The notes beneath the pieces are model-generated. The model saw only the letters and a program-made list of their open reading frames with translations, had not been told where the DNA came from and did not search any database. Positions 11,129 through 22,287 of a stretch of DNA of 64,000 nt are shown piece after piece (within the stretch, counting starts at the first letter, position 1; each line of letters starts with the position of its first letter). The position numbers and the translations under genes are program-made. Source of the DNA: Dastarcus helophoroides (taxonomy: Eukaryota; Arthropoda; Insecta; Coleoptera; Bothrideridae); contig CM053337.1 in the NCBI GenBank assembly GCA_028583605.1, positions 11,474,969-11,538,968 of the forward strand, given 5' to 3'.

Positions 11129-11413
11129 TCAGGAAGAATTTCCAATTTGAATCGTTTCCCCCCTTTTCCTCAAATAGGTATTGATTAATTGGGGAAGATT
11201 TTCCTCAGGTATACCATTGAATCTCTCGGGCAGGTGCATATCCCAGATATGGTTCAGCTTTACCTTGGTCCGCTTCCCAAACTTGCTTTCGATCCTTTGC
11301 GCCTCCGTTATTTTATATTTTTCATTCTGCGTCATCCCAGATAAATTTAGCCACAACGGTCCACTGCTTAGTTGATTAAATAAGTCAAATACATTGTTGC
11401 TATTACTTGACAT
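11129..11413 (-). CDS. Small basic protein with LPERF-type motif, unknown
   Basis: The frame is open from 11458, but the ATG at 11411-11413 (MSSNSNNVFDLFNQL) is the likelier start because the preceding part is a CRRRRR low-complexity run. The 95-residue product has GMTQNEKYKITEAQRIESKFGKRTKV spread over ~25-50 and DMHLPERFNGI near 60-70: an alternation of strands and a YKI...FG..TKV...LPERF pattern I associate with short proteins abundant in insect virus-like elements, possibly OB-fold. That link is from memory and is weak. The gene ends convergently with the T-rich region. Confidence 0.4.
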   Translation of the reverse strand: MSSNSNNVFDLFNQLSSGPLWLNLSGMTQNEKYKITEAQRIESKFGKRTKVKLNHIWDMHLPERFNGIPEENLPQLINTYLRKRGETIQIGNSS

Positions 11414-11490
11414 TTTGCTAATTCTTCTTCTTCTTCTGCAGCACCACTGTTTGCACAACTTGTACTCGCGTAACTGAACTAAATGCTTTC

Positions 11491-11749
11491 TGTAAACAAC
11501 CGTTTATTACAAAAATATCAAACTGTAACATTTGAAAAGACAAAGTAAAATCTATATATTTAACCATCAATGTTAACGTTAGCTAGCCGCGCCCATACGT
11601 CTCCCATGAATCACCCCGAATGAATCCCCCAACCCAGCCGCCGCATTTCGGTTCATCGCAAGCACTTTTTCCCTCAGCATTCCTGTCGCACTCGACCCCT
11701 GAGATCGCTGACCTTGTGCGAGTACCCTCGGTTGCCATGGTTGATAACA
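11491..11749 (-). repeat. 3' LTR
   Basis: Copy of 14957-15215. On the element strand it is preceded by a purine-rich tract AGGAAGGGCCGA, the expected polypurine tract. Confidence 0.85.
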
Positions 11750-11953
11750 TTCGGCCCTTCCTGACAGCTGGAGTGTCCTCACTCCAGTGGTAGATCTGTG
11801 CAACAAAGTTTATAAGAACATGTATATTTACTTTTCTATTTATTTTTGAAGAACATTAGTACCCTGGTTAGTGAGAGGCAGCTTATATTTTTAGAACTTA
11901 AACTCCTACTTAAATGCTAACTCTATGGGCTAATCCACGCGAAAGTATGATGA

Positions 11954-12290
11954 CTCTGAACAGTTAACCACCATTCCATCTCCCTTCGCCACACTGAAGA
12001 GCACCCTGAGTATTTGGTTATCCAGCTGTTCTTGTCTGAGTAGTAACCCTACTCCAAGAACCGAATCCCCTTTCTCTACTCTTCAGTGTCCCTAACTTAC
12101 TCAACCATTTTGTTAAATTGAACCCGAAAGGAACGCTTCTGAATAGTTGACCACCATTCCATCTCCTTTCACCGCACTGAAAAGCTTCCTGGGTATCTGC
12201 TTATCCACCTGTTCTTGTCTGAGTAGTAACCCTACTCCAAGAATATAACCTCCCTTGCTCTATCCTTCAGTGTTCCTGCTTTTGTGACCT
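11954..12290. repeat. 184-bp tandem duplication inside the gypsy element
   Basis: TCTGAACAGTTAACCACCAT at 11954 recurs as TCTGAATAGTTGACCACCAT at 12138, and similarity continues through CTGTTCTTGTCTGAGTAGTA and TTCAGTGT. Two diverged units near the 3' end of the element. Confidence 0.8.
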
Positions 12291-12491
12291 TGGAGACCTT
12301 TTTATTTTGGTAATAATTGACTTGTACCTGTGCTGTAAAAGAAGAAAAATTATTTTAAGGGAAATTAAATCGTTTACTTGAAAGCTAATCGGAAACAATG
12401 GTTTGGATCGAAATATGCATTTTTGTTTGGACTGACAAATAAAGGCATTTTCAATTATTTGTTGTAGTACCGCTGTAACATCAATACTCTG

Positions 12492-13190
12492 CTACATTTC
12501 AGCTAGTAATAAGGTCACCTGCCCTATTACACGAAACTCCATCAGATCTTCACTTGGAGATGCTCTTAATGTCTGATTTATGGTACCATTTAATCCTAAC
12601 TGGAGTTTGTTAATGTTTTCATTCAATTTTTCCTCATTTCTATCGGCTCCCATAGTAGACAATGAATCGAGAATGGTTCTATTGTAACTTTCAACTTGTC
12701 CATTTCCTCTTAGTCGCCCAGCTGCATTCAAGTAGTGAGTGATACCGTATTTTATTTTTGCGTAATTTTTCAAAATTATTAGACGTAAATCGTTTACTTA
12801 TCTTACAGTTAATAGTTTGAAATGGTGCACCAAAACCCCTTATGAAGTAGTCTATCATTACAGTGAGTACATGTCTTACCTTGTATTAGGTGAAGGGTAA
12901 ATTAAAACGAACCTTGTAAACGCATCCACAACGAAGAATACTTGAGTGTTACCTTATATCGTTTTTATTAAGGACCCTAGATAATCAGTGAGAATTTTAT
13001 AAAAGGACCTGGATATTTTTTAACAAGATTATGGTATTCGACGCTTTATACAGATTTGAAATATACAACTTAGGCAGTTTTTTATGTATTGTTCTACCAA
13101 ACGTCGCATGCGCAGAAACCAGTAATTATGAGGCACCTGATCATAAATTTTACCTGTTGCAAAAAGACCAAGATCTTCAAGATTTAGTTG
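12492..13190 (-). pseudogene. Ty3/gypsy integrase
   Basis: The longest open part (12492-12773) has GRLRGNGQVESYNRTILD, with the third catalytic Glu of the retroviral-type core, followed by a C-terminal helix region (NTINQTLRASPSE-like). Upstream on the same strand, in other frames, are a zinc-binding-like stretch (EQYIKNCLSCIYQ) and core-strand remnants. At least three frameshifts or stops. It would have joined element cDNA to chromosomal DNA. Confidence 0.75.
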
Positions 13191-13212
13191 AACAATTTGA
13201 AAACGGGCTCGT

Positions 13213-13551
13213 TTAAATACAAGCCAGTGAGGACCATAATTTGTGATTTTTTTTTACCCCTCTACCCTTCAATTCATACATTATGGGTGTAGTCGCTTGT
13301 AACACTGCTAGCATCAACATGACGCATTTGCTGATAGGTCCATGTCTAATACCAAACTGGTATTCGCTCAATTCCAAAAGCCACCAGCCGATTCCCTGAT
13401 TTAATTCTACCTTTTTGGAAGTATTTGTTACTGCAGCACAATCAGTGATTACTGTGAAGGGCCTTCCGACTAAGTACTGCCGAAATCTGTTAACTAATAA
13501 CACAATTGCTACAGTTTCTAATTCAAAGGAATGGCCTCTCCATATCAACAT
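13213..13551 (-). pseudogene. Ty3/gypsy RNase H domain
   Basis: 112 codons: FELETVAIVLLVNRFRQYLVGRPFTVITDCAA then GWWLLELSEYQFGIRHG. The Glu in ELETVA and the Asp in ITDCAA match acidic catalytic residues of LTR-retrotransposon RNase H, and the usual final His/Asp block (MLMLAVLQAT) is degraded. It degrades the RNA of the RNA-DNA hybrid during reverse transcription. Confidence 0.75.
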
Positions 13552-14760
13552 AATATTTTTGTGAAACAGTACACTTTATGGTTTACTTTGTTCTGAATAA
13601 CAGGGTGTACATTTTCTAAAATATTCGATTAAATTCAAATATTATTTAACTTGGTGAACATCTGCAGGTGTTTTCTACTGCTAATAATTTATCCCTTTTA
13701 TTGTCGAATCAGATACCTCAACTCCAATATTTCGATCTTGGTTCGCAAAAATTAACACTTCAAATATATATACTTCAATAATGTGAGAGTTAGATTATGT
13801 TTATTGTAGGAATTAATTCTTTAAAATAATCTCAATAATTACTAAGCAATATCATAATAAAGGTACACATATTAATAAAATGGACGATTCGCACAGCAGA
13901 TTAATTTATGGACCCAAAATCTAACAATGTTCTCATAAAAATAAATGTAAATACGTAATGGCCTTTTTCAGATCAAACTAATTACCTTAAAAACCCATAA
14001 TGGCCATAATTCTCAGTCCGCTCTCTTAAAATAATATCAATGTTCTGTTTATGTCGCAATTGTAAACATCATAACTCAGATCTTTAGCAAATTGTTCCGT
14101 AACCTGATAGCTGACTAAGCCATCACCTAAATGTCATTCCTTTTTCTTCGATAAAAGTTGAATTGTTTTGATTTTATTTGTAATTCATTAGTTCGTTACA
14201 AGTTCGATACCAAACCTTTTTTTTGCGAATAACCCTTTATACAGATTTAAAGGTTGTAAAAGTATTTGAATCGCTGTTCTATTTTATTAATATCAATGTT
14301 TGGATTTGTTTCGTTAAATTTAAAACCCTTTGTCGAGTAATCGTCAAAACGCAATAACCCGTCTACTTTTTTTATAATAAACATCATTTAATTTAAGTCC
14401 TAAAATGCTAACATTTTTTCAACGTTCATAACGCCCTTGTTTATAACGGAGCTCTACTTCTCTACTCCGTCAGAATTTATTTCGACGATCACGTACTCGT
14501 GCATGGGTAAAGTTGAGTCACAAATAGTTTTATTAAGAGGAGCATGCGTTTCTTTGTATGCTTACTTCGTTTACGTTTAGATTATTTGTGATTAACTGCT
14601 AAATTTAATAACTTTGGATTTTTTGCATTTACGATTTTTTCAATCATCTGACGCAACGCAGAACATTCCTAAAAGCATTTAATTTGTTTATCGACTCACT
14701 ACTCTCCTGCACCCTGCTGGCGATTATTACCACACTTGAGGTTCTTGGGGATGTATAACT
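13552..14760. other. AT-rich interior of the gypsy element, no gene seen
   Basis: No open frame resembling reverse transcriptase or protease found; numerous stops in all frames. Confidence 0.5.
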
Positions 14761-14956
14761 TGACCTTACACCCTCCTGTCTTCACCTCTGTTTATGGCTT
14801 CCTCAACTCTCTCGCGAGCTCCCCTGCCATCGCCGATGTCTTCTGGATTCATGCCGAGACCTCAGTACTTCTTTTTCTTTTGAGCGCGTTCTCTGGTATA
14901 TTTTTGCACCTTTTCCACTAAAACTCAAAAACACACCAATACTATCCCACTTCTGA
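14761..14956 (-). other. Leader, primer-binding region and gag start of the gypsy element
   Basis: Adjacent to the 5' LTR the element strand reads CATCAGAAGTGGGATAG, the usual form of insect gypsy-type primer-binding/leader sequence. A short open frame beginning at 14852 (MNPEDIGDGRG...) is the probable gag start and stops after ~30 codons. Confidence 0.45.
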
Positions 14957-15215
14957 TGTAAACAGCCGTTTATTACAAAAATATCAAACTGTAACATTTG
15001 AAAAGACAAAGTAAAATCTATATATTTAACCATCAATGTTAACGTTAGCTAGCCGCGCCCATACGTCTCCCATGAATCACCCCGAATGAATCCCCCAACC
15101 CAGCCGCCGCATTTCAGTTCATCGCAAGCACTTTTTCCATCAGCATTCCTGTCGCACTCGACCCCTGAGATCGCTGACCTTGTGCGAGTACCCTCGGTTG
15201 CCATGGTTGATAACA
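14957..15215 (-). repeat. 5' LTR
   Basis: Partner of 11491-11749; followed by TTTC target duplication. Confidence 0.85.
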
Positions 15216-15413
15216 TTTCGAAGATTTACTTTATTTATATACGGATCTTACTGCTTACGTAAACGTTTCGCCTTTGATAGGAGCTTCTAGAATTCTTTGG
15301 AAAAAATTGCCCACGTGATATCCTACCCAGCGACGTCGCATTTCCTGATAAGATTATTCTTTCTACGAATCTGTTTTACATTTTTTTAATTATTCTCATT
15401 TGTCACGTATCGC

Positions 15414-15540
15414 AAGTAATAAAAAAAAGCTATTAAATGACCGTCTGTCTTTTTTTAACATCCTGCTTATCAAATCAAGTGTAATAAAAAAAGCTATTAA
15501 ACGGTCAACTGCCTTTTTTTTGACATCCTGCTTATCAGGG
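15414..15540. repeat. Short tandem duplication (~68 bp)
   Basis: AATAAAAAAAGCTATTAAA...ACATCCTGCTTATCA occurs twice in a row. The surrounding 15220-15690 has no gene. Confidence 0.75.
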
Positions 15541-15699
15541 TTGACATTAGCATAGATTTATTTTTTCAACATAGGCCATTCATTGATAAATCCGATTGAC
15601 AAGGACGACTTTTTTCACGTACGACTTGTCAAAAACTTATATTTACTCACCTATCGTACCACCTACATTCGCTCACTTAGCACCGATTTCCTTTACCTT

Positions 15700-16200
15700 T
15701 ACAACGGCTCGCTAGCGTAAAGCGCTAGTGCGTCGCACAAGTAATCCCAAGGTACCATGTTCGAATCCTTCTCGCGCGGATACTTCCATTCCCCATTAAT
15801 CTCTATGTACATAACATATACGCTTGTGGGGTAGAAACGGTAGTGGAATAGAAACGAATTCCCGTGTTTCGACGTCACAGCACTTCGTTCAGCCGGTGAA
15901 GCGAGTGGCGGTGCCAGGTGCTGGAGTAGAATCGGTTTCACCTTCTCGGTTGGAGTAGAAACGGTAACCACCTAGACAACAGTCTAAGGTGCAATAAACA
16001 CTAATTCTGACTTGAAAATAGCCTAAAAAGTCGCTAAATTGCACCTTGAGGTGACTATCACCGCCAAGAGAGATGTTTAGACACACCAAAAGGTAGCCCA
16101 GGTGCAGGTGCAGAATCGGATAGCACCTGGGGACCAGGGGCAGAAGCGAAATAGCACCTGAGGTTGGATTAGAAGCAGCCTAACCTAGCTACTAGTCTCT
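15700..16200 (+). mobile_element. tRNA-derived SINE
   Basis: A polymerase III split promoter is visible: box A TAGCGTAAAGC at 15713-15723 and box B GTTCGAATCC at 15759-15768. The downstream body is GC-richer than its surroundings and repeats a GGNGTAGAANCGG motif about seven times (for example GGGGTAGAAACGG, GGAGTAGAATCGG, GGTGCAGAATCGG). No clear poly-A tail or target duplication was found, so the right limit is approximate. Confidence 0.65.
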
Positions 16201-16225
16201 GAGCATATTCGGCATACAGCTAAAT

Positions 16226-16765
16226 TTATATTGTGGCAGTGACTCTTATGCATGCTTTCTCTATTTGGTTAAGTCTATAATTGTCCATAAGAGATATCGA
16301 CTGTTTCGTATTATAATCATCACGCAACAAATCAAAATTAAAATCACCCATTAAGATAAGTTTCAGATGGCTATAGTTGTCCATTAGTTGGCTCAATATA
16401 TTGCAAAGATCTGATCTGTTTGAAGAGGAAGATCTGTATAAGCATATAATAACAAGGGGTGTATTCTCAATTATCAATGTTACACCTAGAATCCAGATTT
16501 GATTATTAATATGTGTATTAATGGTGATTGAAAATTTGATAGATTCAAAAATATAGAATATTACACCATCGGTAAAACGACTGTGTGAGTCACATCAAAT
16601 TAAAGTGTAGTTACTTACATGCAACTCACTCTTATAAATATTATCAGTTACATGAGTCTCAGTAAGAGCAAAGAAGGCAACATTGTTGTCCATAATAAAT
16701 TTTGAGACTTCATCGATTTTCGGCAGAAGACTTTGTATATTAACTATGTATATGTTGTTGTCTAA
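16226..16765 (-). pseudogene. LINE ORF2 endonuclease (APE-like) domain
   Basis: Minus strand from ~16765: NIYIVNIQSLLPKIDE, then FFALTETHVTDN (catalytic Glu of ALTETH), a stop and frame change, then LVIICLYRSSSSNRSD and LILMGDFNFDLL (Asp/Asn of GDFN). These are the N-terminal, central and middle blocks of APE-like LINE endonucleases that nick target DNA. The product is truncated soon after GDFN. Confidence 0.75.
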
Positions 16766-16936
16766 TTGCTATGAATCATAGTTTATTTTTTTCTAATTAT
16801 ATCTACAATTGCTTGGTATGATGGACAATTTGGATCTCATGAGTTATGATCCGTAACAAAATCGGTACCGTATTGTTTATTTTTACTTACACAGTTTATA
16901 CATTTGACCTGTTCTCTCGTACACGTATTTGATTCG

Positions 16937-18893
16937 TGCTCTTCTTTTTTTTAAAGTTTAATCCACTCGCAAAGGGTAACCCCATTATACTTTCAAAGCA
17001 CTGTGAGTAGGATGCGGAAACATGGATAGATGGCGATGAACTGCCTTCTTAAACAAGGATAAGCTGTAATTTTTGGGGAAAATTCCTTTCGGTAACAAGT
17101 TCCATAACTTGGAGATTCTGTAGAAAAAAGAGTCTCCGTAGACAGAAGTCCTCACTGTGTCAAGCTGGACCGCACAGGAATTTGCTGTTTCCGACGGTCT
17201 CGTACGCCTCAAGAATCTTGGGGGGATTAACCCTATTAGTTCCTGCGAGCATCTTCCATGATAGTACTTGCAGAAAAGAGACAAGTCACCAACCATACGC
17301 CTGTGCTCTAGTGTTTCGAGAGAATTGGTCAGACTCTCGTCATCAATTAGGTGAATCGCTCTTCTTTGAATTGAATCCAAGAGAGCTAAAGTGTGTTTTG
17401 GGGCTGAACTCCAAACATGAGAAGAGTATTCTAGTGTTGGCCTAACTTGAGTTTTGTTAGTGTTAATAGATGATGAGATGTGAAGTACTTTTTAGCTTTA
17501 AAAAGAAAGCCTAGCTTCTGAGAGGCGGATTTGGCAATGGCGCGCACATGATCGTCCCAAGAAAAGTTAGTGCTCGCATTCACTCCTAGGATAATCCCAT
17601 CGGAAGGATTTTACCATTAGTATGTTTTCTTGCATGATCCCTTGATGTTTTCTTAGAGAAAACCTTGGCCTGAGTTTTTGAAGCGTTGAAGTCGATCAAA
17701 TTGCTCTTACCCCATTCCAGAATAATCTCGAGATCCCGATCAATCGTCTGTATCTGAGGTTCCCTTAGTCGATCTCAAGCAGCGATAGATAATGATTTGT
17801 CGAAGAAAAAAGATGACACAAAGTTACTATCATCTGCGTAGGTGTATATAGGATTGGAAGTTGAAGCTAAGAGATCGTTTATATGTAACAGAAATAGAGT
17901 AGGAGACAGAACGGACCCCTGAGGCACCCCCGCGTTAATCGCAAATGTCTTGGATGAGATGCCATCGACGACGACCTGAAGAGATCTGTCAGCAAGAAAA
18001 TTGAATATCAAATGACAGAGTCCAGGAGGAAGACCATAAGATGTTAATTTGGCGGGAAGAGATCGGTGCCAGACTGTCGAAAGCCTTTGAGATATCCAAT
18101 GCCACAATCCTAGCCTCACCATGTTTTTTATAATTGAGTTACAGATATGAGTAACATATGCCAGTAGATCGCCAGTGGAACGTTGTTGTCTAAAACCGTA
18201 TTGCCTGTCGGAGATGATTCTATTTTCCTCCAGATATTTGAGAATCTCGATGTTAATAACCTTTTCCAGATTCCTTTTTCCCTTTTTAGGGACAGGCTGC
18301 ACTCCAGCAGATCTCCAGATGTTAAGGAATACACCTTTGTTGTAAGAGAGTGTGAAGAATTTGCTTAGGACAGGAGTCAACTCTGGGGCGCACTTCTTAA
18401 GAACAATAGCGGGAATACCATCAAGGCCAGAAGCTTTCGAGGTGTCGAGCTCAAGGAGGATCTTCCTGATTGTGCGTTGTCTGAAAACAACTTCAGGCAT
18501 CGAAGTGCCAACCTTAAGGAGAATAGGAGGTTCTGCGTTTCGAGAATCAAGATCGGAATTTTCAGCAAACATTAAGGCTAACATGTCAGCCTTTTCCTTG
18601 GAGGTAGTAGCAATATTGTTATTTTCATCGAGTAAAGGTGGAAAATTTGAAGGTGTAAAATTCTTTCCAATCGAATTTGCAAATCCCCAAAAGGGCCTGG
18701 AACCGTTCGGACAGTTGATAAGCCTCTGGCCCATTTTACGATCGAAATCACTTTTTGCCTAGTCAATAACCTGTTTACAAAAATTTCATGCATCTACACA
18801 TATGGTCCGAGTCTCGACTGAGGGATTATTTCACCAACGACGATATGCGCGATTTTTGCAGGAGCAGCCCGAGCACATTTTTTACTGCTCTTC
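16937..18893 (-). mobile_element. Nested 5'-truncated LINE with poly-A tail and 8-bp target duplication
   Basis: The element occupies 16945-18885. The direct repeat TGCTCTTC flanks it at 16937-16944 and 18886-18893, and a T-run at 16945-16952 is the poly-A tail on the minus strand. It split the zinc-knuckle coding region of the host LINE exactly (…CAEE before, EESNTC… after). Target-primed integration with 5' truncation explains the structure. Confidence 0.85.
16985..18790 (-). pseudogene. LINE reverse transcriptase, frameshifted
   Basis: Main open part 17775-18734: SKASGLDGIPAIVLKKCAPEL, DRQYGFRQQRSTGDLL, INAGVPQGSVLSPTLF and the catalytic box YTYADDSN. The motif A Asp (VALDISKAFD) is present but in a shifted frame near 18095, and the stretch between PVPKKGK and LEKVINIEIL has lost the segment that normally contains YRPI. 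The C-terminal domain is at 16985-17380 (MDSIQRRAIHLIDD...RISKLWNLLP), typical of Jockey/CR1-like LINEs. Confidence 0.85.
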
Positions 18894-19937
18894 AGCGCAA
18901 TATCCACATATCTCTTTATTTTAACAATTGCTACTTTTGTGTCCATATTGTTTACACTTGAAACATTTAATGATGTTATATGTGTCACGAAAGTTACATT
19001 TACTAAAGCCAACATTTAGATGATCAAGGTCTTTAATTTTTGCAAATGTTATTGGATCTACTTCAATACCCAAGCTAAATACATTTTTTGTTTTTGTTTT
19101 GTAAATTTATTTAAAGCAAAAATCTTTTACTGTAGAGTCTAACCCATTTTGTTTTATTATCATGCGTAGTAAGGTATTCACTATCAAGTTCACAATCATT
19201 TTTGATATTTCTTACTTTAATTTGTGGTAATATCTGTTTTGGTTTACGAATTTTAAAATAATGTTCAAACTTCTGTTTGATTGCAGTACACATCTCCTTG
19301 AATTTTTGTTCGTCTGCCCTTTGTAGGATTAAAGTGCCATCAAATTTTGAATTTTTCACAGCTACATTCTTGAATAATTTTACATCTAAGTGATTAAATC
19401 TTTACACATATCTCCCTTTGCTTAGTCATTCTTGGATTTCATTATTACTACATCTTTAAAACTTTGCTTTAGTATGGGGTTAACAAAAGTTTCAGTTTTT
19501 TTACTGTTGATATTTGTGCTACCAGTTGCTGCAGGTGCTTGCACTTGATCCATATCGGGTGTTGTTTTTGATAATTTAGCACTAATAATGTTCTTACGCC
19601 GCACTTATATTAATAATTACTGAATTTGCTTTCTTTTCCAATTTTGCTATTGCCATCCTTATTTTTCTCTTACTAATTCCTCAACTTTTCCTACAATAAT
19701 ACTGAAATCGATGTCGTTGCATATGTCGCATAACCAATTGATATTCTTTATTGCACTAATTGACTTGTACAACGTCTTTTTGATACCCACACTCTCGGCA
19801 TGAAAGATGTTGTTACGTAATCCACTGCACATAATATAATTTTCTTTATTTCCAATAATGTCGTTACACTTTTCACAGCATGCATTTTCATGCTGGTCTT
19901 CATTCTCCGCCCTCTTGGTTTGGAGACCTCTAGCCAT
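18894..19937 (-). pseudogene. LINE ORF1 (gag-like) with PHD-type finger and zinc knuckles
   Basis: Start MARGLQTKRAEN at 19937. A Cys4-His-Cys3-like finger follows (CCEKCNDIIGNKENYIMC ... WLCDICND, residues ~20-75). The frame stops at 19659; 19422-19604 continues in the same frame and 19111-19359 in another, with a coiled-coil-like segment. The end carries knuckle cysteines (CFKCKQYGH, CGYC in a shifted frame near 18900-18980). Gag-like ORF1 proteins bind element RNA. Several frameshifts; dead. Confidence 0.6.
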
Positions 19938-20040
19938 ATACTTTTTAAGAATATACCGCGCCTAACCCATTTGCACAATAAGCGGAAGGCGTATTCACAA
20001 AAAGAGATAGAGAATTTGTGTAATACATATTTCACATAAG

Positions 20041-20379
20041 TCCATTTACTCAGGAAGCAGAGATACGCGTAGAATCAAAAATGGAACACGGTAACCATTG
20101 GCTACAGTAGCATGATGTTATGCGGCGTCTCGGGAATAACTTTCAATGGTATTATGTTTTCTGTCAAATTTTCTTTCATTATCATTGTATTTTTATTTTG
20201 AATGTATTAGTAACATAATGTGTTTTATGTGTCTGTGTCTGTGTTCAAAATTCTTCTACGATTAATGTGTTAGGCATAAACATTAGTAAAATTACCTTCA
20301 ACAATTTAATTACCTTCGTAATTATGGCTAGAATAGCCATGAAAAATCAAAGTATAATTTTACTATGTTGTGTGTAAAG
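20041..20379. other. Non-coding flank of the LINE
   Basis: Possibly LINE 5' region; no gene seen. Ends with GTGTAAAG (20372-20379), the target duplication of the following hAT. Confidence 0.4.
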
Positions 20380-21056
20380 CAGTGGCGGCTGGTGACTTTT
20401 TAACAGGGGGTGCGCAGATGCAAAAAATATTTATAGTTAAGAGTTTAGGTGACTCCGATGCCGTAGCAAGGTATTAAATTTAGGAGAAACAAAAGTGATA
20501 CACAGGGTGTGATATTTAATAGTATTTTTACAAATTAAATTTAATTACCATCTTATAACCTCCAAAATATTTTCGGGTTATCATCTCTAAATTATATTCA
20601 TCGAGTACAAAAAAAAAACATTATCGACGTTTCTGAGCCTCTTTAAAGCACTCTGTACACTTGCACCTTGCCACCGCTTTACGTTACTTAATTAAATTTA
20701 TTTGCTTTCATAGGAATAAAATTATATTATTTATTAATGAAAACTACATTGGAAGATAAAATGTATTTTATTCCAAAGTTGTAATTAAACTATACAAAAA
20801 CACAAAAAAAAGAATATTTTTTATAGATAAAATCCGCTCTACGACCTTTTAAAGAAATAAAGTGTTCTATTACTTTTTCATCAAATTTGTCTATCCCCTG
20901 CACCATATTTTTGTTGACAGACATCATCGCTAATGCATTTAAACGATCATTGTTCATAGAATTGCGTAAGAAACTTTTAATTCTTTTAAGCGTCGAAAAA
21001 CAGCGTTCTGACTCTGCAGTTGTCAGTGATGTTGTTAAAATTATATTTTTGTAAAG

Positions 21057-21182
21057 CTGTTATTAAAAGTGACATTTTTAGTTCATTGATAAGTGAACTA
21101 AAAATTGACTTTTATAATGACACGTGACAAAAACACTTTTAACACTAGTGCGAAAAAGTTTTTTCGCACTAGTGTTAAAAGT
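21057..21182. repeat. Two adjacent near-perfect hairpins
   Basis: 21057-21119 folds on ATTTTTAGTTCA / TGAACTAAAAAT with arms of ~28 bases. 21137-21182 folds on CTTTTAACACTAGTGCGAAA / TTTCGCACTAGTGTTAAAAG. Both lie between the dimerisation domain and the rest of the transposase. Confidence 0.8.
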
Positions 21183-21392
21183 AAATATAGCAGTGTTTCC
21201 CAAACTTTTTTTGCCCTAACCCGGTTGTTTTTAATATTTTTCCTGCGCCACCCACTAAAAGATGTTTTAATTATATCTTAATGTTAAAAAGAACTAATCA
21301 TTTGTGAGTATGAAGACAATTCTGCAGCCTGGTATTTTATTTTTGTGGTCCGCTGCCGGGTTGTGACCCACTTAGGAAACACTGATATATAG
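21183..21392. mobile_element. Nested 194-bp hAT MITE
   Basis: 21191-21384 starts CAGTGTTTCCCAAACT and ends AGTGGG...AGGAAACACTG reading CACTTAGGAAACACTG, flanked by AAATATAG and ATATATAG (8 bp, one mismatch). It is a non-autonomous element of a different hAT family inside the larger hAT. Confidence 0.85.
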
Positions 21393-22287
21393 TAATATGC
21401 AATATAAAATAGAAAGCTGTACTGGTAAAATTAGAAAGATATTATTTTTGGTTGAACGGACTGGTCCAACAATATTGTGTTTCCAAACATTAAAACATTC
21501 AAAATAGTTATAAATTATTTATTTATAACATTAATATTACTATTACAATCTGAACGGTTACTTATTTTAGTTTTCCTGAGAAGTAATTGCAGAGGTATTT
21601 ATGCAAAGTAATCCGTGCAAAAACCAGGACGGATGTTGCTTTTAGTCTTCATAATATAAAACAAAGATTTTTCAATATCATCCAGTGTTAATTTACAAAA
21701 TTCTTGAGAGCGACAGACTCCAAATAATCCAAAAACTGACGCAACTTTTTACTGCATATTTGGTGTCTGGAGCTTCATTCAAAAAAATCTTGTACGCTGG
21801 TTTTAATACTTGCTTATATCCTAGTTTGATTTAAAAACTAGCTTTTATCATAGAGAGATTCCATAACTTAGAATTTCCTTCGGCGTAAACCAAAAATATA
21901 TTTTTAGTGAAGTTATCCGCTACATTCTTTATTTCATACCATCATATTTTTGTCCCGATTTCTGGAGCAATAAATCTCAGTTGATGTATTTGCTGTTTCT
22001 TCAACATCAGATGGAATAATAAAATTGCTTTAATTTCCAATCTTTTCTTCAAAATTCATGTTTATTAGCCATAAAATCTACAATATTTTAGGACAGGTTC
22101 AATTTTGGTTACTAATTAACATTAAACAACTTACAATTGTTTTACTTAGTTACACTCTATCCAATACCTGACTTGATTGTCAGATGTAAATGTCAAATAT
22201 GTAATTCAACACGCAAACAATAAATCTAAAATTCAACCCTAGGGACAGCATTTTCTCTTTTAATTTAACAGTTTTACAAAAAATATT

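Larger units (their letters stand above)
11487..15219 (-). mobile_element. Ty3/gypsy LTR retrotransposon, decayed, with target duplication
   Basis: Two 259-bp LTRs (11491-11749 and 14957-15215), both TGTAAAC...GATAACA, are ~98% identical by eye and flanked by TTTC at 11487-11490 and 15216-15219 (4-bp duplication as in Ty3/gypsy). Coding direction is minus: leader/gag start, RNase H, integrase, then the 3' LTR at the left. The 3.2-kb interior is much shorter than a full element (about 4-6 kb), and the reverse transcriptase proper was not found. Near-identical LTRs with a ruined interior imply insertion by a helper-driven, already defective copy. Confidence 0.85.
16210..20040 (-). mobile_element. 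LINE (non-LTR retrotransposon) fragment interrupted by another LINE
   Basis: Order on the minus strand: ORF1 (PHD-like finger, then zinc knuckles, 19937 to 18894), [nested LINE 16945-18885], rest of the zinc-knuckle region (16936 to ~16790), then the apurinic-type endonuclease of ORF2 (16765 to 16226). The reverse transcriptase of this copy is missing; the fragment ends against the SINE side. Confidence 0.7.

Noticed and set aside
12492..12773. Polinton integrase
   Set aside because: The GQVESYNRTILD context, adjacent RNase H and flanking LTRs place it in a Ty3/gypsy element.
15700..15785. Functional tRNA gene
   Set aside because: Boxes A and B are present but the cloverleaf is poor and the sequence continues into a SINE body.
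18352..18762. 136-codon forward ORF
   Set aside because: Antisense of the LINE reverse transcriptase, whose motifs are clear on the other strand.
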